In this document: piece by piece, positions 23,543 through 34,222 of the stretch
Layout: each line of letters opens with the position of its first letter
Position numbering within the stretch: the first letter of the stretch is position 1
Assembly: GCA_964017065.1 (NCBI GenBank)
Contig: OZ024787.1
Coordinates: 8,851,899 to 8,915,898, forward strand
From: Haliclona indistincta
Taxonomy: Eukaryota; Porifera; Demospongiae; Haplosclerida; Chalinidae
Direction: 5' to 3'
Length of the DNA: 64,000 nt
Notes under the pieces: model-generated
Databases searched by the model: none
Seen by the model: only the letters and a program-made list of their open reading frames with translations
Told to the model about the DNA's origin: nothing
Position numbers and translations under genes: made by a program

Positions 23543-26433
23543 CACCCAATCATAATGAAAGCAGGGATAGGCAGGGCAGCTTTTCCAAATCTCTTGTTGG
23601 TGCTTGTAAATCTGACATTACATTTTCTGTCCTCTATTACAATGCCTGCAGTCTTTTTCCAAAGTTGGACTGTCTTGCTGCCTCTTGTCAAGCAACAAAC
23701 CCTGATGCTGTTTGCATTGTGGAATCATGGCTTTCTCCGGATATCAGCGACAGTGAGATTAATATTCCTGGATATTCTGTGACTAGACTCGACAGAAACC
23801 GTCATGGTGGTGGTATTATTTTATATCTTAAAGATACTTTGCCTTTTAAAGTTATATTGTCTGGTCCACATAACCTTGAGCTTATTTTTGTATCAATTTT
23901 TCCAACTTCTGTAAATCAAATTTGCTTAGGTATTTTTTATAGACCCCCTTCCTCTTCATCATCTATTTTTGATAGTTTATCTAATGTATTAGGTTCTTTG
24001 AACCCTGCTTTATTTTCAAATCTTATTCTTGTTGGTGACTTTAATGTTAATTTCCTTTCGACTACTAATTCTCCGTATTATTCACATTTAACCCACATTT
24101 TGTCTGCTTTTTCCCTAACCCAGATAGTTGATGAACCTACACATCATGACCCAAATGGAGCTTCATCTCTAATTGACCTCGCCCTTCTATCGTCTCCACA
24201 GTTGTTGCGTGACTGTAGCATTGTTCCACCTTTGATTAATTCCACTGCCACTAAACGCTTTCATCTGGGAATTCATTTTGAACTCAATTGTCGCTCTGAT
24301 CCTCCGCCTGGTCGCAAAAGGAGAGCTGTCTGGCAGTATCACCTTGCTGACTTTGACAGAGCTTCTCATTTACTTAGTCAGCTTGATCTTGATAATTTGT
24401 TTTGCGATGCGGACATTGACACTTGCTGGGATCGGTGGAAAACTTCTTTTCTTGGCATTATGGATTCTTGTATACCGAAATCTACCTTGCCTGACAAGAG
24501 AAGCGTTCCGTGGTTGACTAAGGAAGTTGTCCAAGCAATTCGAAAGAGAGATTATTACTTTAAGAAAGCTAAAAGAACTGGGGATATCAGTGCTCGTGAC
24601 AGATATAATCAACTTAGAAACTCAATTGTCTCTCAGCTTAGACAGCTCAAAAAGGATTTTTTCAGGAAGTTTGAAAATGGTTCTGATAGCGAATTTTGGA
24701 AAGCTGCCAGGTTGCTGGATAATCGCAGGACCTCTTTCCTAAACCTTGCTGACGGCTCAGATATTGTTACTAGTGATGTTACTAAAGCCGAATTATTGAA
24801 CAATCACTTTGCCAATTCTTTTAACAAGGAGGTCCCACCCATTGATGAAAGTCCTTCTCCTCTGTCAACATCAAGAAATAGTGAACTGGAAGATCTCCTT
24901 TGTAGCGAGGAGGAAGTGTTTTGTCTTCTCTCGAATATAGATTCCACCAAGTCTTGTGGCCCGGATTTGATATCTGGTAAAATGCTAAAATCTACAGCTT
25001 CGGCAATCACTCCTGCTGTAACTTTGCTATTCAACAAATCTTTGACTTTGGGTAAGGTTCCTCGGGACTGGAAAATAGCTCGGGTAACTCCTATTCCAAA
25101 ATCGTCAAAGAAGGCTGATCCCTCAAATTTCCGTCCAGTATCATTGTTGTCTATATTGAGCAAGATTTTGGAAAGACATCTTCACCATTATCTACTGGAT
25201 GATCTTGAGCATCGTGATGTTCTTTCAGATCACCAATGGGGATATCTTAAAGGGCGTTCTACTACTGGAGCCTTGATTTCTGCAGTTGATAGCTGGCACA
25301 AAACTCTGGAGAATAGGTCCGACATTTGTGCTGTGTTTCTCGACCTGTCTAAGGCTTTTGACAAAGTTCCACATAGGTTACTTATGGATAAATTAGCAGC
25401 TTTAAATATCAATGCTTACCTACTTCAATGGCTGTGGGATTATTTGTCGAACAGATCGCAATATGTGGTTGTGAATGGCACTGCTTCTCATCTAACTCGC
25501 GTAACCTCAGGAGTTCCCCAGGGCTCTGTTCTTGGCCCTCTTTTATTTCTGATCTACATCAATGATATTACCGACAACCACTCTTTGAATTGCTCTCTTA
25601 GTTTGTATGCTGATGATATTCTTTTATATCGGACTATCAATTCTCAGAGAGATTTTACTCTATTGCAGCAGGACATCAATGCTCTGCAGAGGTGGTGCAA
25701 TCAAAACACCATGAAATTCAACGTGTCCAAGTGTAAGTACATGATAATCTCTAGGAAACTATCTCCTTTGCAGCCGCAAGCACCATTAGTGATCGAAACT
25801 ACTCCTCTGGTTAGAGTTTCTGAGTTTAAATATCTGGGTGTTTGGCTTTCTGAGAAGTTGGATTGGTCTTATCACATCCAAGCAATTACCAAGACTGCTG
25901 TTAAAACAGTGGGTATGCTGTACAGGAGATTTTACAAGTTTGCTTCTACGCAAACTCTTGTCAAAATGTACACAACTGTAGTGAGACCTTTGTTGGAATA
26001 TGCAGCACCTGTATGGGATCCCCATCAACAATCTTTAAAAGCAGCCTTGGAGAGGGTTCAGAAATTAGCAATACGAATGTGTGCGAAGGATTGGTCTGCG
26101 AGCTATTATGACCTATTATCAGACTTTAACTTGCCGACATTGAATGAAAGACGCAAACTTCTCAAGCTTTCATTCTTTTATCAGATTCAAAATGGACATT
26201 TTCACTGCCCAAGTTCATCTGTTCATCTTAATCCAATGGACCTAAGACTGAGAAACCACGATTCCACGCGTCTTGCAATTGGTGGTCCAGCGCCACACAC
26301 CTGTTCCTACGATGCATCATTTTATCCAGACGCGGTGAGATTATGGAATGAGTTGCCATCAGAAGTTCGTTTAGTTGGTTCTATATCAAGTTTTAAAAAG
26401 GCTGTTATCAACTATTGGAATGATTGTTATTAA
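23539..26433 (+). CDS. Retrotransposon ORF2: AP endonuclease-reverse transcriptase
   Basis: Same frame as ORF1, open from the codon after its TGA; 964 aa to TAA at 26431-26433. Seen in order: an endonuclease domain (YYNACSLFPKLD; IVESWLS; GGGIILYL; VGDFNVNF; SSLIDLALLS; a late His in RFHLGIHF where the usual SDH is altered), a linker, then RT motifs FRPVSLLSILSKILE, QWGYLKGRSTTGAL, DLSKAFDKVPH (motif A), SGVPQGSVLGPLLFLIYIND (B) and YADDILLY (C). A C-terminal region ends LWNELPSEVRLVGSISSFKK. It nicks target DNA and primes reverse transcription. The first in-frame ATG (24460) would delete the entire endonuclease, so translation probably starts in ORF1 and passes the UGA. Confidence 0.9.
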   Translation, partial: LAPNHNESRDRQGSFSKSLVGACKSDITFSVLYYNACSLFPKLDCLAASCQATNPDAVCIVESWLSPDISDSEINIPGYSVTRLDRNRHGGGIILYLKDTLPFKVILSGPHNLELIFVSIFPTSVNQICLGIFYRPPSSSSSIFDSLSNVLGSLNPALFSNLILVGDFNVNFLSTTNSPYYSHLTHILSAFSLTQIVDEPTHHDPNGASSLIDLALLSSPQLLRDCSIVPPLINSTATKRFHLGIHFELNCRSDPPPGRKRRAVWQYHLADFDRASHLLSQLDLDNLFCDADIDTCWDRWKTSFLGIMDSCIPKSTLPDKRSVPWLTKEVVQAIRKRDYYFKKAKRTGDISARDRYNQLRNSIVSQLRQLKKDFFRKFENGSDSEFWKAARLLDNRRTSFLNLADGSDIVTSDVTKAELLNNHFANSFNKEVPPIDESPSPLSTSRNSELEDLLCSEEEVFCLLSNIDSTKSCGPDLISGKMLKSTASAITPAVTLLFNKSLTLGKVPRDWKIARVTPIPKSSKKADPSNFRPVSLLSILSKILERHLHHYLLDDLEHRDVLSDHQWGYLKGRSTTGALISAVDSWHKTLENRSDICAVFLDLSKAFDKVPHRLLMDKLAALNINAYLLQWLWDYLSNRSQYVVVNGTASHLTRVTSGVPQGSVLGPLLFLIYINDITDNHSLNCSLSLYADDILLYRTINSQRDFTLLQQDINALQRWCNQNTMKFNVSKCKYMIISRKLSPLQPQAPLVIETTPLVRVSEFKYLGVWLSEKLDWSYHIQAITKTAVKTVGMLYRRFYKFASTQTLVKMYTTVVRPLLEYAAPVWDPHQQSLKAALERVQKLAIRMCAKDWSASYYDLLSDFNLPTLNERRKLLKLSFFYQIQNGHFHCPSSSVHLNPMDLRLRNHDSTRLAIGGPAPHTCSYDASFYPDAVRLWNELPSEVRLVGSISSFKKAVINYWNDCY

Positions 26434-26607
26434 AGCTGTTCTTACCTTGTTTTACCCTGTAAGTTAAATTATTCTTGTAACACCAACTAATTATTATTTT
26501 CATTATTATTATTATTATTATTGGTTTGTACCCTTGTATTAGCATTGCTACTGGTACGACCTAGCTGTAGGCTAAATTGTCATAAAAAAAAAAAAAAAAA
26601 AAAAAAA

Positions 26608-26629
26608 TATGACCCGTGGGCTTTCATAT
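26608..26629. repeat. Target-site duplication, right copy
   Basis: Pairs with 22398-22419 (20 of 22 identical) directly after the poly(A). Confidence 0.85.
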
Positions 26630-27286
26630 GACCCGGCTACAAGTCATTGTGTTATTAATGGAATTCATGATTGATAATACTATTCATAATAACTGCTGTG
26701 TAAACAAAGTCGGATGAATACAACAATGAATGATGACTGCGGAGATTTGTTTTAGGTACAGTGAACCTAGAGCTAGAAGGCTGCTGCTGATGATGATAGG
26801 AGCTAGTAGGGGGTGCAGAGTAGGTAGATAGTGCTGTAACAGAGCTGGATATAGTGTCGAAGACTGAGGCAGTGAGGGAGGAGCTGGTTAGTGAAGATGA
26901 AAACACTGGAACAGTACGGTAGATTAGAGAGTGGACTGGAGTTACTTAGTGGCGAAGAGGCATTCTGGAAAAAGCTGGTGGGTGGTGACGGAAGTTGATG
27001 GGAGGTTAGCGGTAGTAGATGAAAGGGTGGAGCTCGCAAGGGCTGGGCTGGGCTGATGGAAGTCACTGAGAGCGAACTGCGCGATGGTGGTGGTAGTACG
27101 TAGTAGCTGGGATAAAAGCTACTGCTCAGTGTTGGAAGACTAGCCGTAACTTGTTGAGTAGTTGGGTCAAAAACGTCGTCGTCTTGCGGGACAAAAACGC
27201 AGCAGCTCTGGACACAAAAAGACAGCAAGAGAGCGTTCCATCGTAGCTTTTGCGTCGAAAAGTACTGTTGCTATGCTATAAATAAC

Positions 27287-27420
27287 TTAGATACCTCGTC
27301 CGCGGGTCATACGGGATTTATAAACCCTCCGCGGTAAGTAACGACCTAGCTACGCTCGGTCGTCACAACAACCGCGTCGGGTTTATAAATCCCGTATGAC
27401 CCTTGACTCGGTATCTAACT
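27287..27420. repeat. Terminal hairpin (part B of composite element)
   Basis: Inverted arms around GATACCTCG/CTCGGTATC and GGGATTTATAAACCC. A second copy at 61998-62165 carries an internal poly(A) insertion. Confidence 0.7.
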
Positions 27421-28330
27421 ATTATATATACTCCAATGTATAATAGCTGTAATAGGGCATTGCAAAAATATGCTATTTAAGACGTAAGCTATTGAGAAGT
27501 GTTAATATTCCAAATTGAGGCAATATTTTGCACTGCGATAAGTATCTCAAATTTTGTATCAGCTGTACACTTTGCCAAGCTGCTAGGATAGGCTCAAACT
27601 AGCTGAAACTTTGCAAACAGAAGTCTGCACTATGTAGCTGATCAATAAAGGTTGTGTTAATAATTATAGGCTTCATGCAGTCAGGCATTCTTGTCTTGGC
27701 AACTCTAAATATAATATTATGGTAACTTAGCAACCTTACGTAACGGTAAGCTATAATACCTATAAGCTTGTGATCTCATCATAATAATTTTACATCAACT
27801 TTTTAAGACCACTGATTATTTTTGGAATGACTGGGGAACCAAAGGAAACAAACCAACTACTGGATGGCCATGCATGCAGAATAATAAACTGATGACAGTT
27901 AATTAAATCTGCTTGAACTAACCATAAATAATCAAATCATTTTTAACAGACAAGTCAGTTAATATACCATGCCTACCCGCGTGGTATTATGATGAATTCG
28001 TACACTCAGCAATAACCATTAATCGCTGGGCTATGCCCTCTTGGTTTACACTGGCTGTGGGCTAGTGATAGCTATCTTCATTGCTAATCTATCATCCCAA
28101 ACTCCTTTTTGATCCTGTTAGAAAATCCTTTTGATCCCGAGTTTATATCACGCGGCATACCGTAGTGCCATGGGTTAACCATTTTGTAGCACTGGATGCT
28201 CGAGAATGCTGTTCTTATGATTATTAAACGAAGCTCAAGATAGTAGAGCCTCTATAGAAGTCACCGGAGGCGAATGACAGCGCGTTTCTGAAAGACGTCA
28301 GTGTACCATGTGTGCCGCACTTGTTGCTAC
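27421..28330. repeat. R3 3' part and start of S1 unit
   Basis: R3 resumes after the composite element. From about 27960 the S-unit block begins (GCCTACCCG, then AATCTATCATCCCAAACTCC). No gene is seen. Confidence 0.6.
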
Positions 28331-28342
28331 TTTGTGCCTATG

Positions 28343-28350
28343 TGACGTCA
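28343..28350. promoter_or_regulatory. CRE-type palindrome TGACGTCA
   Basis: A perfect CREB/ATF-type site about 220 bases downstream of the family gene's stop. The same site occurs at 33189, 40353, 53824 and 56053; S4 has TGACGTCG. In several units it is close to an AAGATGGCG motif on the minus strand. Function is inferred only from conservation. Confidence 0.4.
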
Positions 28351-28571
28351 CTTCCTGAAAATACTCGCATTGCCCCATGGTATGGTATACGAGATAATAA
28401 TAACCACTGAGCGGTTCCCTTTGATCCTGGGCTATACATTAAGTTAGAATGCCGAGGTCATCATGATGGCATCTCTAAAAAATTATTATACTGCATGTAG
28501 TATACACAACTTCAGTGCCTAAAGAATTAGACCTAACTATACATAAAAAGTTTTGTCCAGAATAAAATTAA

Positions 28572-29264
28572 TTAGTCACTTTCGTCTTCAATATAATCTT
28601 CGTCTTCATCTGGTTCACTTTTTAATGCTTTCATCCTTTGTTGAAACTTACCAACCTTTTCCAGAATCTTCATTGCTCTTTCGATCATTTCAAATTCATT
28701 ATTGTGGCCTCCACTGAGCCTGGCTTGTCGTGTTATAGCCCAACTGAGCACTTGAGGGTCAGTTTTAGAGACATCTATGACACGCTGGATCATTAGAATA
28801 CCAACAGCACCTTCGACTTGCTCGATGACTCCTTCTGAGGAAAAGTTCCATCTGTAACAGTAAGTGTCGCAACGAATAAGTGCATTGTCAGTCCACACAA
28901 TTAGCATCGAGCTACTTTGATACTCTCCCATTGAAGAGTTTCCTAGCACGGTTTTAACGCTCATGGACACCAGTTTGCTGAATCCAGACATAAAGGATCC
29001 CTGGAAAAAATCGTCGATTGCAGTTTCAAGATCGCCCGAGCCTTGCTCTTGCATGACAACGTTCACTTGCTTGAACACTTGTACCACGGTCCCACTGTGT
29101 ATCTTTTGGTCACCCCTCCGTCCAGCTATAACAAGAGATTGCTGCTTATCTAAGTTTCCCTGGACCATTCTTTCTAAAATCTGCAATCTTTCTTCCATCT
29201 TCCGCCTGATATCCTCGTTTGCACTTTTTAACTCATCTCGGATTTTGGTTACAGCCTGACCCAT
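28572..29264 (-). CDS. Unrecognised intronless family, copy 1 (230 aa)
   Basis: I do not recognise the family. The protein starts MGQAVTKI, which fits the N-myristoylation pattern MGxxxS/T, suggesting membrane anchoring. Residues 7-42 form a charged helix (DELKSANEDIRRKMEERL). A central compact domain follows with QGSFMSGFSKLVSMSVKTVLGN (about 88-109), WTDNALIRCDTYCYRWNF (124-141) and RVIDVSKTDPQVLSWAI (161-177). The last 14 residues are acidic (DEDEDYIEDESD) with CK2-type serines. No signal peptide or clear membrane span. It is single-exon, and four other copies lie in tandem S units, so it is a gene family rather than scattered retrocopies. A TATA box lies 117 bases upstream. Confidence 0.85.
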   Translation of the reverse strand: MGQAVTKIRDELKSANEDIRRKMEERLQILERMVQGNLDKQQSLVIAGRRGDQKIHSGTVVQVFKQVNVVMQEQGSGDLETAIDDFFQGSFMSGFSKLVSMSVKTVLGNSSMGEYQSSSMLIVWTDNALIRCDTYCYRWNFSSEGVIEQVEGAVGILMIQRVIDVSKTDPQVLSWAITRQARLSGGHNNEFEMIERAMKILEKVGKFQQRMKALKSEPDEDEDYIEDESD

Positions 29265-29380
29265 GACCGCTTGTATAGCTTGAGAAATACGGGTCTAAGA
29301 AACACTGTCAAAGCAGCTGGCTCACTAGTCTATAAAGAAAACCACTGACTGCAGTGACTGAAACACACTAAGATTCGCGG

Positions 29381-29389
29381 TTATTTATA
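29381..29389 (-). promoter_or_regulatory. TATA box (TATAAATAA), copy 1
   Basis: Minus-strand TATAAATAA 117-125 bases before the ATG, inside a block conserved in all copies (CGCTGTATAAATAACCGCG). This predicts a start site near 29355-29350. Confidence 0.7.
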
Positions 29390-29899
29390 CAGCGTATCAA
29401 CATTATCACGCCCACTTGCGTAGTAAGTCTTAAGTGCGCGCAGTGAACTTGACGTCCCGCGTGAACGAAGTGAACGTCCCGCGCAAGCCAGTCAAGTGTA
29501 GACGACACTCAGCGGCCAGGATTTTGTGCAAGGGGTGTGAAGTGAAGCTCATCCATATTCAATTTTCACTGTTATCATAGTCTTGCATACTGTCATGTGG
29601 TTAGTGAAAAAACAAATGCATGCGAATTCAACAGATTCATGCCGTATTAAGGGGACGAGGCTACCAAAGACTCTGGCTTGTTAATCTATACAAGCACTCT
29701 AAATTCCACGAACGCAGTCGCTGTACTAATTTTTACTAAAATAGAGTGGCTTGGTGTGTGCGAATATGTAGCCCAGATCATCATGTGAAATTGTGTTTGC
29801 AGGGAGTCATGAAGCCGTCACGAATTTTCTCAGTGCCAATGTTCATAAAGATACGGTGAAATTTGCACTGAAGCCATAGAAACACAGTAAATTCTATAA

Positions 29900-32720
29900 C
29901 CCTGGGCTACAAAGGCTAAATTTGTGATGCATATTTTAAACCCATGTAAAATTTTGCTACATTCCAGTGTTGAGTTCCGCAGTTGTACTCTTGCTACTGA
30001 GTATAATAGTGTCAGCCGTGGTATTCAGCCTATATCAGTTGATTGTATAGAACTGTAAAATTAGTGCTGCATTGTCAAATTTTTAATCATGTTTTCAATT
30101 AAAATCACAAGAGTATCTTTTCAGCTCACAAGTGTTTTAGTAAAATACCGTTAAATCACAAAGGCTGCTATGAATGCTAGCTCATTTAAAACTAAACTGA
30201 ATTCAATGCGGCCATAGGAATAAAACAATTGAACAGTTGTAGGTCAACTTATCTCAAATTACAGTTTATGTAGCTGTACTGCTCTTATCAGCCACTATCA
30301 GATGCCACACAAAGAATCATGAAGGAAGTAATAATTAACAAGGAAGTCAACCACTGGTGTGTAAATAGACCTATCATGAGGTGTGAATTCAGACAGGGCA
30401 ATGCATGAGACTAACACAAAAGTGCATCAATCCCACTCTTGCACACACTAAAACTCTAAGGCATAATGACTGTTAGCATCGTGACAGTACATGATGCTAT
30501 CATTTGTAATGCCAAACCAAATTTCTCTGCAAGAGTGCATGCTGAGAACATAATTGTTCAGTTTTCTTAGGCTATGTAACATTGCAATTTGTCCTTTCTA
30601 CCTCAGTGAAACATTGTAACTTTGCAGCTTAGCATAAAATTAATGTTTGACACCTGCATTACATAATAGGTATACAATTATTCATAATGGTTTGTTCAGT
30701 GCTATAGGCACCATATGAAGCTCTATTAATTATACAATACAACAAACTGGCTGTAAACCTAGTGCGAATGCTATATACTTTACTTTACAAGGATCAATTA
30801 TGCAGCACTTAGGTATTCGAGTGCAATTGAAGTGAAGAATTAGGTCAATATAATTGCACTATGTAACTTTGTAGCTGTTGTCAGGCACTATCAGTTGTCT
30901 TAATAATGCACAGTGTAGTGCCCTAGCTACTAACAAAGAATGAAGGAAGTAACAAGGAAATGATCTGATCAAAGAATTGGAATAGGTGGGAAAGTGGAAA
31001 GGACGATATCAACGCATGCATGACCCCATTAATGAAGAAGGAACTGATAATTAAAGGACTGTTGTGTAAACAGATTACTGAAGAATTCTATAATTATTAT
31101 GAGGTGTGAATGCAGACATGGCAATGCATGATGAGACTAACACAACTGCATGAATCCCACTCTTGCACACACTAAACCTCCAAGGCATAATGACTGTTAG
31201 CATGGTGACAGTACATGATGTTATGCTAAACCAAATTTCGAATTCTCTGCAAGAGTGCATGCTGAGAACATGATTGTTCAGTTTTTTTAGGCTATGTAAC
31301 ATTGCAATTCGTCTATGCTAACTCAGTCAAACATTGACACTTTGCAACTTAATTAGCGTAAATGTTTGACACCTGCATTAGAATTATTCATGTTATGATT
31401 TATTCAGTGCTATAGGGACCATGAAGCTTTCACACCTCAATTAATACTCAAGATTATACAATGCAACAAACTGTGTAGTCTGATCAAAGAATAGGATTAG
31501 GTGGGAAAGCGAAAAGGACGATATCAACGCATACATTATTACCATGACATTAATGCAGACACGTCCACATGAATCCCATTTTTGAATGAGAGTATGTACA
31601 CCTGCAGATTCTTTACTGCATATATAGATATACTCCAAGGTATAATAGCTGTTAGGGCATTGCAAAAATATGCTATTTAAGACATAAGCTATAATTGACA
31701 AGTGTTAATATTCCAAATTAAGGCAATATTTTGCACTGCGATACGTATCTCAAATTTTGGATCAGCTGTGCACCTTGCCAAGCTGCTAGGATAGGCTCAA
31801 ACTAGCTGAAACTTTGCGAACAGAAGTCTGCGTTATGTAGCTGATCAATAAAGGTTGTGTTAATAATTATAGGCTTCATGCAGTCAGGCATTCTTGTCTT
31901 GGCAACTCTAAATATAATGGTAACTTAGCAACCTTACGTAACGGTAAGCTATAATACCTTGAGGAACCAAAGGAAAAAAAAACCAACTACTGGATGGCCA
32001 TGCATGCAGAATAATAAACTGATGACAGCACGAAGAGGGTTAATTCTGCTTGAACTAACCATAAATAATCAACTCATTTTTAACAGAGTCAAAGTGCAGC
32101 TCAGTTGAGCATCTGCTGCTCAGTATCAATATAATTCGCGGCCATTGTAGGCAAGCCTAGAATGTGTGTTTCATTAGACACGATTGCTCATGCATGGCTG
32201 TATAATTGTCATCACCATGAAAAGCTTTTAGATCCCATGTGCATGGCTATCACAGATTGACGTACAAGGAAGACCCGGTGTATAAAATAAGGGAGCACTG
32301 AAACTAGTGATCATTATCTCTGCTAAACAGGTTATCAATTGACGCCTTCTTCCTTCTTACAATTAGGCAAGTCTTTACTTATACATGTACATTGTACAGT
32401 TCTAATAAAAACTTTCTTTCACTCCTAGATCTAAAATCATCAATGACTTTGCCTTCTCAACCGTGACAATCACAGAATTAATTTTATATCAATGAAAGAA
32501 TTTGGGTACAAGGGTTCCCATTACATCAAGATGAAGCCTTAGCAGAGGTGATTGCATGCATGCAATGAATGAATGATAACAAACTGTACATAACAGCTGC
32601 ATGTAGTTGCTATACTATCTTCACTGATGCATGTCGCAACATAATTTTGTTTTTAAATTAGTGCACCTCACTTATAATAATTATAGAGATGCATGGTCTA
32701 TTATAATTATTGTACATCAT
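29900..32720. repeat. R-unit copy R4
   Basis: A near-complete R unit with an internal partial repeat around 31020-31400. It includes the TATA-like GTGTATAAAATAA at about 32279 and a decayed exon at about 32430-32550 that is frameshifted relative to 9360-9490. Confidence 0.7.
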
Positions 32721-33421
32721 CGAAAATAATGATCTACCTTCTACAGAGCAGTGAGATTTGTGAGTTTACCTCACCAGGAAACTAAAGCAGTGTGCGCAAG
32801 TCGCCCTTATTTATCCTATAGAAACCTACATAGCCTTATGGTTGCCATGGTACAAGTCAGTTACACCATGCCTACCCGAGTGGTATAATGATGAATTCGT
32901 ACACTCAGCAATAACCATTAATCCCTGGGCTATGCCCTCTTGGTTTACACTGGCTGTGGGCTAGTGATAGCTTTCTTCATTGCTAATCTATCATCCCAAA
33001 CTCCTTTTGATCCTGTTAGAAAATCCTTTTGATCCCAAGGTTATATGGCGCGGCATACCGTAGTGCCATGGGTTAACCATTTTGTAGCACTGGATGCTCC
33101 AGAATGCTGTTCTGGCGAATGACAGCGCGTTTCTGAAAGACGTCAGTGTAACCTTGCGTGCCGCACTTGTTGCTACTTTGTTCCTATGTGACGTCACTTC
33201 CTGAAAATACTCGTATTGCCCCATGGTATGGTATACGAGATAATAATAACCACTGAGCGGTGCCTTTGATCCTGGGCTACAGTAAGTTAGAATTCCGAGG
33301 TCATGACATCTCTAAAAAATTATTATACTGCATGTCTGCATGTAGTATACACATAACTTCAGTGCCTAAAGAATTAGACCTAACTACATAAAAAGTTTTG
33401 TCCAGAATAAAATTACTATGC

Positions 33422-34132
33422 TTAGTCACTTTCGTCTTCACTATAACTCTCGTCTTCATCTGCTTCAAGTTTTTCCGATTTTAATGCTTTCATTCTTTGT
33501 TGAAACTTACCAACTCTTTCCAGAATCTTCATTGCTCTTTCGATCATTTGAAATTCATTGTCCTTAGTGGGCAGGATTGCACAGAGTCTGGCTTGTCGTG
33601 TTATAGCCCAACTGAGCACTTGAGGGTCAGTTTTAGAGACATCTATGACACGCTGGATCATTAGAATACCAACAGCACCTTCGACTTGCTCGATGACTCC
33701 TTCTGAGGAAAAGTTCCATCTGTAACAGTAAGTGTCGCAACGAATTAGTGCATTGTCAGTCCACACAATTAGCATCGAGCTACTTTGATACTCTCCCATT
33801 GAAGAGTTTCCTAGCACGGTTTTAACGCTCATGGACACCAGTTTGCTGAATCCAGACATAAATGATCCCTGGAAAAAATCGTCGATTGCATTTTCAAGAT
33901 CGCCCGAGCCTTGCTCTTGCATGACAACGTTCACCTGCTTGAACACTTGTACCACGGTTCCACTGTGTATCTTTTGGTCACCCCTCCGTCCAGCTATAAC
34001 AAGAGATTGCTGCTTATCTAAGTTTCCCTGGACCATTCTTTCTAAAATCTGCAATCTTTCTCCCATCTTCCGCCTGATATCCTCGTTTGCACTTTTTAAC
34101 TCATCTCGGATTTTGGTTACAGCCTGACCCAT
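33422..34132 (-). CDS. Unrecognised intronless family, copy 2 (236 aa, displaced promoter)
   Basis: Same family as copy 1, starting MGQAVTKI. It differs at residues 184-191, where LCAILPTKDNEF replaces the LSGGHNNEF segment, and in the tail (KLEADEDESYSEDESD). The coding frame is intact. Its promoter is not: a 1662 bp element (34223-35884) sits between the start codon and the conserved TATA box (35916), right where transcription is predicted to begin. Expression would need a promoter within the insertion or splicing across it. It may be silent. Confidence 0.82.
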   Translation of the reverse strand: MGQAVTKIRDELKSANEDIRRKMGERLQILERMVQGNLDKQQSLVIAGRRGDQKIHSGTVVQVFKQVNVVMQEQGSGDLENAIDDFFQGSFMSGFSKLVSMSVKTVLGNSSMGEYQSSSMLIVWTDNALIRCDTYCYRWNFSSEGVIEQVEGAVGILMIQRVIDVSKTDPQVLSWAITRQARLCAILPTKDNEFQMIERAMKILERVGKFQQRMKALKSEKLEADEDESYSEDESD

Positions 34133-34218
34133 GACCGCTTGTATAGCTTGAGAAATACGGGTCTAAGAAACACTGTCAAAGCAGCAGGCTCAGTAAGTCT
34201 ATAAAGAAAACCACTGAC

Positions 34219-34222
34219 TGCA
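34219..34222. repeat. TGCA target duplication, left
   Basis: Pairs with 35885-35888. The unoccupied ACTGCAGTGACT site is seen in copies 1, 3, 4 and 5. Confidence 0.8.

Larger units (their letters stand above)
22420..26607 (+). mobile_element. Intact non-LTR retrotransposon (CR1/L2/Jockey-like)
   Basis: Autonomous-looking LINE of about 4.19 kb: a very short leader (22420-22449), ORF1 with a PHD finger, ORF2 with endonuclease and reverse transcriptase, a short 3'UTR with ATT repeats (26505-26523) and poly(A) (26584-26607). It is flanked by 22-bp target duplications. The whole coding region is free of frameshifts; the only interruption is the UGA between the ORFs. The PHD-type ORF1 and lack of RNase H fit CR1-clade elements. 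The short leader suggests either a nearly complete element or slight 5' truncation. Two mismatches between the duplications indicate modest age. Confidence 0.92.
22337..27420. mobile_element. Composite element (A+B) hosting a non-LTR retrotransposon
   Basis: Part A runs from about 22337 (TTTATAGCATAGC) to about 27283 (GCTATGCTATAAA, inverted). Part B is a terminal hairpin at 27287-27420. A second A+B copy without the retrotransposon lies at 61258-62165. Between the ends of A is Ser/Pro-rich sequence on the minus strand (26803-27228) that is only partly open in the second copy, so I do not call it a gene. The element interrupts R3. Confidence 0.65.

Noticed and set aside
26803..27228. 141-codon Ser/Pro-rich minus-strand ORF
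   Set aside because: It lies inside composite element A and is only partly open in the second copy (61529-61744); no domain recognised.
28963..29259. 98-codon plus-strand ORFs opposite the family genes
   Set aside because: They are shadows of the minus-strand coding sequence, seen equally at 33831 and 40970.
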